Positions 12,189 to 23,779 of a stretch of 64,000 nt of DNA are shown piece after piece. This stretch comes from Icerya purchasi (lineage: Eukaryota > Arthropoda > Insecta > Hemiptera > Monophlebidae): NCBI GenBank assembly GCA_039619475.1, contig CM077116.1:4464001-4528000 (forward strand), written 5' to 3'. Each line of letters begins with the position of its first letter. The stretch's first letter is position 1. Both the position numbers and the translations under genes were made by a program. The notes beneath the pieces are model-generated. The model was not told where the DNA came from and ran no database searches. It worked only from the letters and a program-made list of their open reading frames with translations.

Positions 12189-13500
12189 AAACTGTATGTA
12201 TATATATTTAATCATTGTCGGGCGCGATAAGAACGTTGGCTAATTATATAGTTCCGAATAAAACATACAATAATTAATTAAGCAATTCAGTTCTGTAGAA
12301 ATTTCACTGTTACGTACGTAACGTATTCGTACATTGTCACACCCATTCGCATGTATTTATAACAATAATTAATTATACGATTTCGCGCCCATAAGCGACT
12401 TGAATTACATTATTCAATAGAAATAAACAGACGCACCCGATCATACATACGGATACGTAGACCCACACATATCAAGTCTGTTTCTCGATGTTTGTCTCCG
12501 GTAATTAAATGCCATTTAAATTTCAGAAATTTTTAATAAAGTCCTAAACCGGTTACAGATATCATTATACAAAAAATTCATTAATTTCGAAGCACTCGTA
12601 AAAAGTAAAGAGTATAGAAGGTGGAAAAATATAGATGCTTTTCTGCAGTTGTTTTGAATTATTGTGTCGTACATGTTAATGAAGAAATTATTTTTCAATA
12701 AATATCGATTGCGTAGGTGCTTTTAGCCGTTCATTAAAAAGTACTTAAAAATAAATGTGTTTTATCGCGTAATTTTTCTTAATTGGCTATGTAGTTACCG
12801 ATAATACGGAGGTTACTGCTGTTCTTTTAGAACCCAGGATCATCTATTTTGTCACAGTAAAAAGAAAAAAACCGTTTGCTTCCAAAAAAACCGCTAATCT
12901 CAGTATGTGTTCGCATCAGAACTGAAGTGATATATTTTAATTTCAAATGAATTCTACACTAACAATAAGTAGATTACGCATATAAGCAACGCAGCATACA
13001 GTGCGAAGTGAATGCGTTTTACCTTCTAAGAAGGACCGAGAGAAGGATTACAAAATGTCGTAAATTAGATTGTATAATGATCGGAAATTGCCGAAAAATG
13101 GGAACTATTGTTAGCGAGGATTGTGTGTTGAGTAATTAAAGGAAATGGAAAACGATTTGTAGAAGATGCGGTTCATTAAGAGGATAGAGAAAACCAGACG
13201 ACGAAACGAAGACTGCTTACGAGAGAAGCAGAGAGTACGTAATATGTTACGATTGAATTTGAAAAATAGCATGATGAAGAAAATGACACTAGAAAATTAC
13301 GAAACTACTTGTGGAGGAATGAAGCAAGTTGAACCGGGAAGTAAAAAGGAAGTAAAGTGAGTTTCCCGTACCCGTAATAAGGAGGAGCTGGAAACTGGGA
13401 ACTTCATAAAATGTACTAAGCCTAATGGGTTTGAATGTCTGGTCAGCTTCATCTTCTGCATTATCGGACTTTTTGTGGCGCTTAATTAATTCGCAATATA
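10973..13500. other. AT-rich DNA with microsatellites
   Basis: Contains a CA run near 11467-11480, a TTTA tandem repeat at 11970-11997 and a long TA microsatellite at 12141-12187. Short frames such as 12516-12698 (minus) and 13166-13360 (plus, Arg/Lys-rich) have no recognisable domain. No gene supported. Confidence 0.5.
12141..12187. repeat. TA dinucleotide microsatellite
   Basis: Pure alternating TA for about 45 bp, bordered on both sides by ACAGTTATG/ACTGTATG-like sequence. Confidence 0.95.
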
Positions 13501-13566
13501 CGAGTGTCTCGAGACCTCCGGTTCTTGGTAGCTGAGCGCCTTAACTACTAGTCTGCTGGCTAAAGG
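13501..13566 (-). repeat. tRNA-derived sequence (SINE head or tRNA relic)
   Basis: Read on the minus strand, TTAGCCAGCAGACTAGTAGT followed by TAAGGCGCTC resembles a tRNA D-arm/A box. GGAGGTCTCGAGACAC about 30 nt later sits where a T-arm/B box should be. The arms do not pair well enough to call a functional tRNA, and I see no 3' body or tail that would prove a SINE. Confidence 0.4.
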
Positions 13567-14239
13567 TGTCTGAAAAAGAATGGTAAGTGCTGCTTCAGGA
13601 ACTGAGAAGTGAGCGAGATGAAATCGGAATGAAGGTTACGAGTAAGAATCGGCAACATGCATCAATGCTGTCGGCCGACTGGAGATGCGACCAATATTAC
13701 TATTTGTAAAATGGAATCGGGAAACGTATACCGCGATGTTTTGTTGTTTTTTTTTTTTGTTCCCGGATCAGGGCGATGACTGCTCTATGTGTAAAAATAT
13801 GTTATCATCGTTTTTATATGTAACCTTTTTCACCAATATTTTTAATCTGACCAAATGACGGTTGCGAACTACCATCCCCGTTTACAGAGTATAAAAGAAG
13901 ATGGTGAAGGTCTGGCTACTGTTTACAAAAAATGTTTACAAAGGCGACCGTAGTAAATAAACACCGTAATGTACATATGATGTTTTCTCGAATAGAACCG
14001 AATTTATCAACTTTATTCAGCACTCTTTAAGTTTGTTAACTGGACTCAGCTGAATTAATCGGTTCTGATGAGACTTTGAACGCAATAATCTTTCCAAAGT
14101 GTTCCGGGGGTTTACTGCGTGACCTGGTTTACCCCGAAAATGGAAAATTCAAAAAATCTTCGAAATATTGAGTAGTTTTGTATCGTTGTTTTATGCTGGT
14201 CGGTTTTTTTTGTTTTTTTTTTCATATTCTCTCGAGCAC

Positions 14240-15490
14240 ACAGTTTGCTGTTGCCGGCTGTCCTCTTCAATGGAGAAGAAGACCGAGAAAAAGAACGGAT
14301 CAACGAGGGCGGTAGAGCGCCGTCGATAGAAAAGATAAAAATGTGTCTCCGCGTAGCCGACTTGATTTACGAGCGATCAAGCAAATTCAGTTGCCGGTGT
14401 CGCGATTACGGCCGCGCTGATCAGAAAGCGTAGGTTTTCTAATTGCAGACTACTGCTGACAGCGCAATTATGCATCATCCCCGACTCGGTATGTCCACTC
14501 CTCTGAATTCATGCGGCTAACTTGAGCGATAACAACCGGGGCACGTACATATGAAATGGTAGTACTAGTGGAAGTTAGCGGCAACGCGATCGACGACAAG
14601 CATACGGCTAAAGGTTCAGTCGGAGCCCCCGATTCGACAATTCTGCCGGCGCAACGATCATCCGTATAACTTATTGCGGCCGTACGGTAGAGCACGACTG
14701 CGCGCATGTTAAACGGTATTATTATAGGCAATATTATCACTGTTCATTATTACTATCACTGTTATTGTTGCAGCGCTATCAGCGACACAATTGAAATATT
14801 TTTAACTGTTCCTGCTCGTCCGCCCTGCCTACCGGTTCTTATCGGTGCGCGCCGACACGTACGTCGGTATCGGCGCGCATAAATTTGCGAAACATATATT
14901 ATGCGCGCGCGATGTGTAGCAGGAAACATTTATTCATATTTTCAACAACGGCCAGTGTAACATTTGTCATTTAACTCTTATCTAATGTTGCTTGTCTTTT
15001 GACTTGTTCTCGTGCGCTGCTCTGCTGAAAATGGAGCACTCTGGGCCAGCAGATAAAACAGAGACGTCGCCAGCTACGCGCGTGTATGGAAGACGGTAAG
15101 GAACCGGCCGGCAAGAATACGCGAACAATACGGAGGAGCCCGGTGCATCGATGTGCCAGCGTGTATTTTACAGGTTGAGCAAAGTTTACATATAGCTATC
15201 TAATATGCCTAACAAGTCTGTCCTGTACGTCCGATCGGTAATTGCAGACATTAATAAAAAAACATACGCCGACGAACATCCTCGCTATGTTTACATGTTG
15301 TACCACGACATCCCGAACATACTTGGCCGCTAGTCGCTGTGCTCGTGTGCTTATGTGACCTGGTTGCCATAATGACGACAAGAGTTATACGTGTAGCGCG
15401 CAGCATCTATTATATAGCGACTTTTCTGGGACGTACCAGGCGATTTTTAACCGGCTTACCAGACGGTCGCGTCCCCGGCTAGGCCGCCGA
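14240..15490. other. CpG-rich stretch without a recognised gene
   Basis: Markedly richer in G+C and in CpG than its surroundings, with several CG-containing inverted repeats. One is GCGCGCCGA at 14847-14855 with its exact reverse complement at 14870-14878, and CCGAC/GTCGG pairs nested inside. The frames at 14245-14433 and 14468-14740 have no recognisable domains. Such islands often mark insect promoters or 5' exons, but I see no core promoter plus ORF that would prove it. Confidence 0.35.
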
Positions 15491-15983
15491 TCTGTAAATG
15501 TTAACCGCGTGTTTTATGGCATTGTGTAGAATTTTTGATAAAATAATAATAAGACTAATGCCTCCAGAGGAAGAACTATTCGAGATTTATTTACGCGCAT
15601 CCGACGAAACGGAAACGCTTCTCCCATATTTTCAAGAACCCGTCTTTTCCGGTTCTCCAACTAAAACCGAATCGTCCCGAAATACTAACGCCGATGTTCG
15701 TGAACCTCGAAGATGACAATCCGCGCTTTTTCTTCCGATACGAAAAGTCATCACAGTACCACCATAGAATCGCCGTCTAAGGAAAATGCGTGTACCATTT
15801 GTGTAACCTTCTTAACTAAGGAAAATTTTTCCAATAACGCAGATCCGACTAATGATGAATGACAGTGGAGACAATATCAGAGACATGTAGGAGGAACATG
15901 AACAATAATAAAATGAAAGTCATGATTTTTTCTGAACTTTTCAACGCAAATCTTATGATCAATTATTGTGTATATCTATCTAC

Positions 15984-15985
<2 letters not shown>
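15491..15985. other. Non-coding DNA upstream of the palindrome
   Basis: The 72-codon frame at 15498-15716 has no recognised domain. CA and TA microsatellite sequence begins near 15970 and leads directly into the palindrome. Confidence 0.4.
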
Positions 15986-16035
<50 letters not shown>

Positions 16036-16040
<5 letters not shown>

Positions 16041-16776
16041 CGGCCATTTTGGCCTCGCAAGGGGCTGTGCCCCTTGACCTCTCTTGCTTTCATTTCTGTC
16101 TCTTTCTCTTCTATACTTTGTATAAAATGATTAAAATTTACAACGTAATTCTTACTGGCATCAACACAAAAAAAAAAATAACATAACCACAAAAGTCCTA
16201 TTCTAACATTTAACTTTCGTTATATAAAATTAAGAAATTTTTTCGTTACACTTTTTGTTACATATTTCATTACATAAAATTGTGACATTTTTTAAATAAC
16301 AATAACAAAAATTATATAAAATATAACAAACGTTACATAAAATTGGGACATTCCTTTGGGACATTTTTTCGAATGGGGGGTAGCCTAAGAATTACGTTGT
16401 AATTAATATGTATTATTAATTACAACGTAATTCTTAGGCTACCCCCCATTCAAAAAAATGTCCTAAAAAATGTCCCAATTTTATGTAACGTTTGTTATAT
16501 TTTATAGGATTTTTGTTAATATTATTTTAAAAATGTCACAATTTTATGTAATGAAATATGTAACGAAGAAATGTCTTAATTTTATATAATGAAAGTTAAA
16601 TGTTAGAATAGAATTTTTGTGGTTATGTTATTTTTTTTTTGTGTTGATACCAGTAAGAATTACGTTGTAAATTTATTTTAATTATTTTATACAGAGTATA
16701 GAAGAGAAAGAGACAGAAATGAAAGCAAGAGGGGTCAAGGGGCACAGCCCCTTGCGAGGCCAAAATGGCCGAGTTT
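16036..16776. mobile_element. 741-bp near-perfect palindrome: foldback element, head-to-head dimer
   Basis: The left half is the reverse complement of the right half over about 365 bp per arm, around a 7-nt loop (16408-16414). Differences are few. Each arm has, from the centre outward: ATTACAACGTAATTCTTAGG; a CCCCCC block; several AATTTTATGTAACG-type repeats; an inverted copy of the TTACAACGTAATTCTTA motif; a purine-rich GAGAAAGAGACAGAAATG stretch; and a GC-rich end with two small hairpins (GGGGCACAGCCCC and GGCCAAAATGGCC) finishing in GAGTTT. TA microsatellites flank both sides. No ORF of significance. Related monomers lie at 17436-17952 and 47087-47556, so this is best read as two monomers joined head to head. 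Superfamily not recognised. Confidence 0.9.
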
Positions 16777-16811
16777 ATATATATATATATATATACACAC
16801 ACATATATATA

Positions 16812-17426
16812 TCTATATAATAAAGCTCCAAGGAAATAAATAGACGCAAAATAAAAAAAAAGTCCTAAAACCGTTTTATGGCACTTAGAAAGCTAATTTT
16901 TTTTTTAATCGACAGCTTCAGGTCAGTGACTTTTAGGAAAATTATAAAATGTCCAAAATGTTCATATCTTGGGGCCTAAAACAAAAAGTAAATAGATCAG
17001 CGCTAATTTAATAAGATCATTACCAATCACATACTGCTATATTTATACCGGGCTTCCACCCGCCCATCAACCGGTACTGGCTTTTTGTTCATCATGTATT
17101 ACTCATAGTGGACGAAGACGAAACATCTTTTGTTAACGATCCTTCTTTTGTTTCCGCTATGGTGTATTATTGGTGTATTTCGACGATTTTAAATCAGAAT
17201 AAGGTGCATCTACCAAGTTCTGTGAGCAATAAATTTACAAAAAATATTAAACAATTTAGTACTGTTGCATGATTAAAACAATAAGGTAAATTCGAGAGCA
17301 GAGTACGAATTTAGCAAAAACAAAAAAAATCATTCTTTTAAGGGCAAAAATTCGCACAAAACGGGGGTTTGGAGGCGGTGCCGCAGGGGGTTAGGCGGCA
17401 AAGCGGCCGGGGGGCAAAGCCCTTAG
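16812..17426 (+). mobile_element. Candidate non-autonomous Helitron-like element
   Basis: The sequence between the two foldback copies starts TCTATATAATAAAG, a style of 5' end common in Helitron-like elements. It ends in a GC-rich hairpin region (GGGGGGCAAAGCCC) followed by TTAG and TATATA. No coding region. The ending is not a perfect CTRR, and the upstream GC-rich part (17362-17415) has several overlapping possible hairpins. It could instead be host DNA caught between two foldback elements. Confidence 0.35.
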
Positions 17427-17435
17427 TATATATAT

Positions 17436-17946
17436 ACTCGGCCATTTTGGCCTCGCAAGGGGCTGCGCCCATTGTTCCCTTTTGTTTACATTTTTGTTCC
17501 TTTCTCCTCTATACTTCTTATAAAATAATGAAAATTTACAACGTAATTCTACAAACGCAGCAACCGTGTAACCTCCTTCTTTTTGGTAGTCGGTAACAAA
17601 GTTACATTTCCATGGTAATTTGGCAAATCAATAGCATTTTAAGATAAAAAATTATCCAAAGGGACCATATTTTTTTACATTTTTTGACCAATACTTAATT
17701 TATGTTCACCGATTTTCATCATTGGTACCTAAGTTGAACGGTACTCTTTCTAATGGACAAAGAATTAGTAAAATCGGTCTATATAAATATGAGTTATACG
17801 CGAACAAACATGAAAAAAAATATATACACGTAACGGATGTATAACCACCCTTTTTTTTGAAAGTCGGTAGAAATTAAAATATTACAAACGTTACACAAAA
17901 TTGGAACATTTTTTCTGATGGGAGCCGGCCTGAGAATTACGTTGTA

Positions 17947-17952
<6 letters not shown>
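17436..17952 (-). mobile_element. Foldback family copy 2 (monomer, reverse orientation)
   Basis: The left edge CTCGGCCATTTTGGCCTCGC and GGGGCTGCGCCC match the outer arm of the palindrome at 16036. The right edge GAGAATTACGTTGTAATTAA matches its centre. The internal motif ACAACGTAATTC recurs at 17539. Unlike the palindrome, it carries a middle section shared with the copy at 47087: a GAAGGAGGTTACACG-like motif and GTTCGCG(C/T)ATAACTCATA. A long TA microsatellite (17950-17999) abuts its right end. No ORF. Confidence 0.8.

Positions 17953-17999
<47 letters not shown>
17950..17999. repeat. TA microsatellite
   Basis: About 50 bp of alternating TA next to a foldback copy. TA runs abut the other copies too, which suggests a TA-rich insertion preference or microsatellites seeded by the element ends. 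Confidence 0.95.
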
Positions 18000-18003
<4 letters not shown>

Positions 18004-19179
18004 TTATATATTATATATGGGCAATTGCGCACCAAATTTTAACAGCTATATTAAAAACAGAACTGGAATAATCGAAGTTCGTTGGACAAACTGCTTCTTC
18101 TGAAACTGATGACCGCTCTATTAGACCACATTTTTAATGTTCAACCCCGCATTTAAAATTTTTCTATGCATCATTTATTTAATATCTGGTATCGAAAAAC
18201 ACAATACCTATTTATATTAGTACTATTCTTTTGGTATAACAGTTTATTTAAGAACATCTGGAAATATGCTAATTTTACTTTGGTTATAAAACAAATATTG
18301 TGCTACGTTCCTTTTATTTCAATAATTAAAAATTAACTTCGTCTTTTGCACAATTTCCCCCCGGTTAGTTTAACTTCTAATTATTTAAATTTTCTAATTA
18401 TATACCTGTAATCATCTTTTAATTTTCCAGTTTCAAAAGAATTATGATTCAACGTGTGTATAATACCGCTCGACGCAACGAAAACTAAAATTTTTCTTCA
18501 TTATTTATCATTTTTTGTCAAATACATTAAAATTTCATATATTTCGATGTTCAAGTTCTATATAGGTACGCTATCATGAAAACAATTATCAGCGTTGGCG
18601 GTTTTATTTTTATTTTCTAAACGGGACGGTTGGCGGAATTCTACCAAGCCGTTGTGAAATTACAAATCTGTAACATCTTTTTACTTTTTACGCTTAGAAA
18701 TTAAGTGGTATTTTAAATAACCGGACTGATACGACGTATATAATACATCATTGTATGCCGGATTATTTTTTAACGACAATTACACATTTAAATATGTAAA
18801 GTTGCATGAAATGGCACTAAAATGCGTTTTCACAAAAGCGCATAACTTTCCAATACCTCCTGAGCCTAAAAATCGCGTAAAAAGTTAAAAATATATAATA
18901 TAACGAATTTAAAATTACCTAAAAAACATTTCACAACATACATAATGCTAATCCAGAAATTTGAAATGTACAACAAACATCAAAATCTGCATCGCAAGAA
19001 ATGAATATTTCTGATAACTATTTAATTTAAACTCCCATTTGGGTTCAAAAAAAGGCATAGCAGTTGTGTGTCGAAAAAGATAGTTTCACTGTGGAAGCTA
19101 AACAAACCTAAAATATATCTCAGGCGTGTATATAAATTGATGTTTTGAAGGCAAAATATAGCCCCGATATTTTACTTCC
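18000..19179. other. AT-rich non-coding DNA
   Basis: No protein motif, RNA gene or repeat boundary recognised. Confidence 0.5.
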
Positions 19180-19375
19180 AATGTGAATCACCCGAAAACG
19201 CTGGAAACTTTAAGGTTGGAAAAAAATATTTTTTCCTCCCGGGGGAGTGTTGTATATCGATGGAAGACGCACTATTTGGAAGTAAACTGTATTTCAATTT
19301 CTTAAAAGAACTTTCGGAATTTGCAAAGAGTTTAAAAAAATATGAAAAAAAAGTTTCCTTAACCGCTAACAAAAA
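19180..19375. repeat. Diverged copy of the 60-kb/62.6-kb repeat family
   Basis: Shares the order GAAA...CTTTAAGGTTGGAAAAAAAT, a pyrimidine-rich CC(G)GGG block, ATATCGATGGAAGACGC and CTGTATTTCAATTTCTTAA with the repeat units at 60385-60690 and 62640-62945. Similarity is recognisable but low, so this is an old copy. Confidence 0.45.
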
Positions 19376-20238
19376 TGTATGTAAATAATATAAAATTATT
19401 ATACAGGCAAATGATGTGAAAAATATTAAAGTTTGTTTTATTATACAGGTTTAACAAACAAGTATGTATTCACCTACATTAAATTTAATATCAGTATATT
19501 ATTTCAGTTAAATTCGATGTGAAAAAAATAAATGAACAAGAATAAGATCTCTACTAGGCAAAGCTGTTTTAATTTTAGGGAAAAGATTCGACTGCGGTAA
19601 ATTTACAGGTTATTTTTGGGAGATGATTAAAGACACGCGTCCGTATACATTCAATGAAGGGGGATGTGTTTAATTAACCTGCTTTTCCTTGTTTCGCAAA
19701 ATAAATTGTTTTCACCGTGGATAACTGGTTTCATATAATGATTTTGATAAAATTCACGAGTTAGGGGTTTTTAGGAGGGCTGGAAATCGATTAATTTCCA
19801 GAAGACTCTATTATACGAGCAATTTTAAGAGGAAAGTGATCGGTGTTTAAGTGATCATTGTGTATTTTTCGAGTTATTAGACAGTGATGTGTTTATTTAA
19901 TATGCTCATTTACCATGATAAAAAGTAATCAGTTGGTTTGTCGTGGTAAACGGTAAATTGGTAACACCGATTGATTTGCAGAATAGGTCCAAGCAAAGCT
20001 CGGCCACCAGGTATTCATTATTAAAAAGCGGAAAAACTGTTAAAAAGACGTCGACATTTTTAAAACCTGGGCACTCTAATAAACGGGAAGAAATGAGATT
20101 CAGAGTTGAGTAGGTAAGTAAAATTTTAAAATATGTTTACAAGATCGAAGCTGATTCTAAAAATACAAAAACGGGGATGCTTTGCCTTCTATATCGGTGT
20201 GAAGTGTGAACATTTGGGTCCGTTAGAACAGACTTTGT
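19376..20238. other. AT-rich non-coding DNA
   Basis: No supported gene or repeat. Confidence 0.5.
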
Positions 20239-20532
20239 GATGTGCCCATTGGCGCACCCAAGATTTCTTCCGGGATGGGGGGGGGGGCTAAAGGAGGAGC
20301 ATATGGGAAAATGTAAAGGCGGAGGTCGAACATGTTTGGTATATCTGTATTTCTCTCTCTCATTTATATATTTATTTTTGTGTAAAATGTTTTATTTAAA
20401 AACACTTTATATTTTTATAAAATATTAATTTTTACTGTCAAAAATTTTGCCATTATTAACGGTGTCCGTTTATTTCCCTTGAGAGGAGCTGCAGCCCCGT
20501 AGCATTCCCTTGGGTGCGCCAATGGATGTGCC
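20239..20532. mobile_element. 278-bp MITE (20247-20524) with 16-bp inverted ends and 8-bp target duplication
   Basis: The ends CATTGGCGCACCCAAG and CTTGGGTGCGCCAATG are exact reverse complements. GATGTGCC flanks the element exactly on both sides (20239-20246 and 20525-20532). The interior has a G run near 20277-20287 and an imperfect extension of the inverted repeats (CCGGGATGGGG against CCCCGTAGCATTCCC), then AT-rich filler without coding capacity. An 8-bp duplication is the hAT signature, although the terminal bases are not the usual CAG; Merlin (8-9 bp) is an alternative. The 63-codon frame covering it is incidental. Confidence 0.88.
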
Positions 20533-23096
20533 TACTCAGAAGGATATTAAAAATACATCAAATAATAGTAAAGCCATATTTTTTTGTTGTCCAAATCGTA
20601 TTGATGCGATGGGGAAAATTTATTAAACGATATTCAGTTAATAATGGTTTGTCAGAGCTCGGCTAAATTTACGCTTTATCAAACTCGCTTTGCACTTCTA
20701 TTTTATTACATTAATGTCAGGGAAACCTTTTATTACTTACTCTTCTTAAATTATTTTAATACAAATGTATATGTTTTTCTTCTGCTTCGTCTATTGTAAA
20801 AATTTGTTGAAAATATTAAAATCCTTGTCTATTAATTCAATAATGTTATCTTGAAATTTCAACATTACAGTCGCATCTATTTAAAACACGTTTAATGCTA
20901 TTTCTAAAATTACGTATTATACAATTTTCTGTTTCTGACATTTTAAACTAATACAAGTAAATTTAAATATTCCGCGACCAAATATGATTTAAACATTACT
21001 AAAAAAAGTTTGGTTTAAATTTTTTTTTCGTTTTTTTAATGTCATACGGTTGTAAACTTTTTTTTTGCTAATCCACTGTAATTTTCTAAACTATTTTGAG
21101 ATTTGTCCGATGATCTCTTTTAAATTACTACGTTATAAACTTTTGTCTCATGGGTAAATCAATTATTTTCATATTCTTCTTATTCTTCAAACAGTTTTCT
21201 GATGTCAATGTTTAACCAAAATTCTTTCAGCGTTGTTGGTTCTGAGCCTCGTGTATCCGTGTATGGCCGTGGCTTGTTTTATTACATCATCTGACCGTCT
21301 TTTTGAGGGTCTTTTTTGTATGTTATTAAATTCGCGTTCTTTATTATTAATATTATTCTCATATTATTCTGGTTAATATATTTATTCATTTCTGGAGCGT
21401 TTCATCGACTACGAGTAAATAAGGGGGAAAGAACTGTTGTTAAAGTAAGGAAAATTCTGTGTACCTTGGACGTACGAGGGGAGAAATACGAGATCTGACG
21501 GCTGATATTGGAAGGGAAAATAGAAAAGATCTGTTGGCAGATCTCACGAGAGAACGGCTAAAAAATTTTGAAAGATGGTTTCAAATCAGCAGAGAAATTT
21601 CGAAGAGCAGTTTAATTAAAATTTACCTTTGGATGGGGAAGACGAAATAAGTGTAGAAGGAACAGAAACAATATTATAGGAATCATGGTTTTCTGTAGAG
21701 AGAAGCCGCTGAAAGAATTTGAAAAAGAACGAAAACCATAGTGGAAAAGTAGTGAAAAGTTAAATCGATTCCGTTTAATAATACAAACACGCAGAAGTGA
21801 AAAATCCACCGTTTTTTAAATTTGTTTAAGTAATTTCTTTATAAAATAGAAAAAGCGAGTGTTGATTTTTTGTGGAAATAAAATTATTCGCAAATAAATT
21901 TGCATGAACTTTTTAATATTTTCATTCCAAATTTTATTTTCAAAATTCTTTAAAAACTAATCTTAAATTAATTAAAAGACTAATTCCTAGTTTTAAAGTA
22001 GTCCTAAAGTATTTCCTATAGACAAAATATATTTTTCGATCTTGAGAAAAAATCCCGTGGGCGCTCATATGAAAGTATATATTATTTTTAAGGCAATAAT
22101 TCTGTATTTTACTTTTTGTACGCGAATTAAACCAGTTAATTTTTTTTTTTTAAGACTTTTCAGTTTTCGGCTGAAAAAGTCGGCAGCTTCTTAAATTAAA
22201 AACAGTATCACATATAAAAATGTATCGATCGTTTTAAGCGATAATAGCGATAAAATAAAGTATAAAATAAAATAAACCACCCATGGTATGGGAGACTGTT
22301 TCTATAACATTTTCGCAAAAACAAAAATCGGGGCCAGCAGTCAATGTCGATATAAATAATTTTAGGATCTTTCGCAGTAAGCAAGTGAACACCGTATACG
22401 AATTGATATTCTAATTGGACTCTATTTGCAATGAAAGTATATATGTTAATTTACCAATTGTTTCTGATCACTCGGTGTTTCAATTATTTTGTTCAAGTCC
22501 TCGGCACGGAGATAAATGTTTACGTATATTTATTTGTGCGTTCGAAAGTTTTTAATGATTTCAAAAAGCTAAAAATAATGGCACGGAACGAATGCGAACA
22601 AATTCCGATACTAACTGTCAAGAAAGTTGGTCTAGGCAGTAGCCCTAACTGAAGAATGAATGCACACTGATTAGTCGCACCAAGAAAATCCTATTACATA
22701 TAATGAATCATTTTTCGCGAAATTTTTATACTTCTGCAGAAAACAAGCAAGTTACGGTACCTCGGAACATGTGAAATAGTGTTGAAAGCGTTAGACATAT
22801 CTAGTAGAAAGATACGGGTTTAGTGTTGAAACTTGTACATATGTTTCCTCGATAATGTACAGTCGGCATCAAATAAAATATACATAAATGATGGCGAACA
22901 TTGGAATTTCTTGTGATATTTGGCTGAATAAGAAATTTTATGAGTAGAGCAAAACTTGCCGCATACTAAACACATATGAAATAAGAAAAGGCGGCTGTGA
23001 ACGTTGCATATTATTTCTTTTGCGCATACTCGAGAAATGTATCAGATAATTCAAAGGGTAACATTAAAATAATAGGTAGTCGGAAAATAATCGTTT
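20533..23096. other. AT-rich non-coding DNA
   Basis: Several 60-70-codon frames (21316-21498, 21459-21650, 22431-22652) show no recognisable domain. No RNA gene or repeat boundary found. Confidence 0.45.
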
Positions 23097-23151
23097 TTGG
23101 GTGAAGTCCTTAGTTGACAAGCCCAAAAAAAAAAAATAAATAAATAAAATA
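23097..23151 (+). mobile_element. 3' end of a non-LTR retrotransposon
   Basis: TTGGGTGAAGTCCTTAGTTG then ACAAGCCCAA (23097-23126), followed by an A tail that turns into AAATAAATAAAT. Same 3' hairpin block as at 2201 and 5944. No coding sequence is left upstream. Confidence 0.6.
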
Positions 23152-23166
23152 AGATGTGTATATATA

Positions 23167-23226
23167 TATAAAGTAAAGTAAGTCCCATACTCTTAATAGG
23201 GCGTCGGGGATTATAAAGTTAAATTC
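23167..23226 (-). repeat. SINE 3' tail fragment
   Basis: The plus strand reads GTAAAGTAAGTCCCATACTC, a TAATAGGG block, GATTATAAAGTTAA. The same arrangement occurs at 24643-24695 (GTAAAGTAAGTCGCATACCT ... GATTGTGAAGTTAA), which is the far end of a sequence carrying a tRNA-like B box. Read on the minus strand it is the terminal part of that SINE family, ending GACTTACTTTAC. Confidence 0.5.
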
Positions 23227-23779
23227 TTGATATCCGCAATTATCATCATCATTGCCGAATGTTATTTCACAATTTAGAATAGAGATCTTAAGCGGCGAAG
23301 TAAGATAAGATTACTGAACAATTACTTAAAGATTATACCCAAATTATTTAAATACAAATCAGACTTCGTGTTTTTTTAAAAATTAAATGATGACAAGTAG
23401 TATCACTATCAATGCTAAAGCACAGATTCTATAAATAATTTTATATAATTAATCAATGCTAACTATTGATTCTTAAAATTAAATTTACAGATTCGTATCT
23501 GATGTGTTACATTACAGTCAAATCGGCATATTTGTAATATTCTGGAAGAATGAATAACACTAACAGCGTTTTCACATTGCAACTAAAATAACGGTTTTTT
23601 TATAAATGTTAGAACGGTGACTATATATTTATGTCAATGGTATAATTTCGTCAAATATTTTATCATTCAGTTTAGGAGATTTTGATAATAATTTCCTACT
23701 ATTACTATTTAAAATGAGATAAGTATGACTTAACAAATTGTAGCAATTCACTAGTAAGCACTATAGATGAACTAGGGGG

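Noticed and set aside
13501..13566. Functional tRNA gene
   Set aside because: A-box-like and B-box-like parts exist, but the arms do not fold into a proper cloverleaf.
15859..16192. Overlapping Tyr/Ile- or Thr/His-rich ORFs
   Set aside because: They translate the CA/TA microsatellite at the palindrome edge.
20237..20428. 63-codon ORF
   Set aside because: It lies inside the hAT-like MITE and begins in its target duplication.
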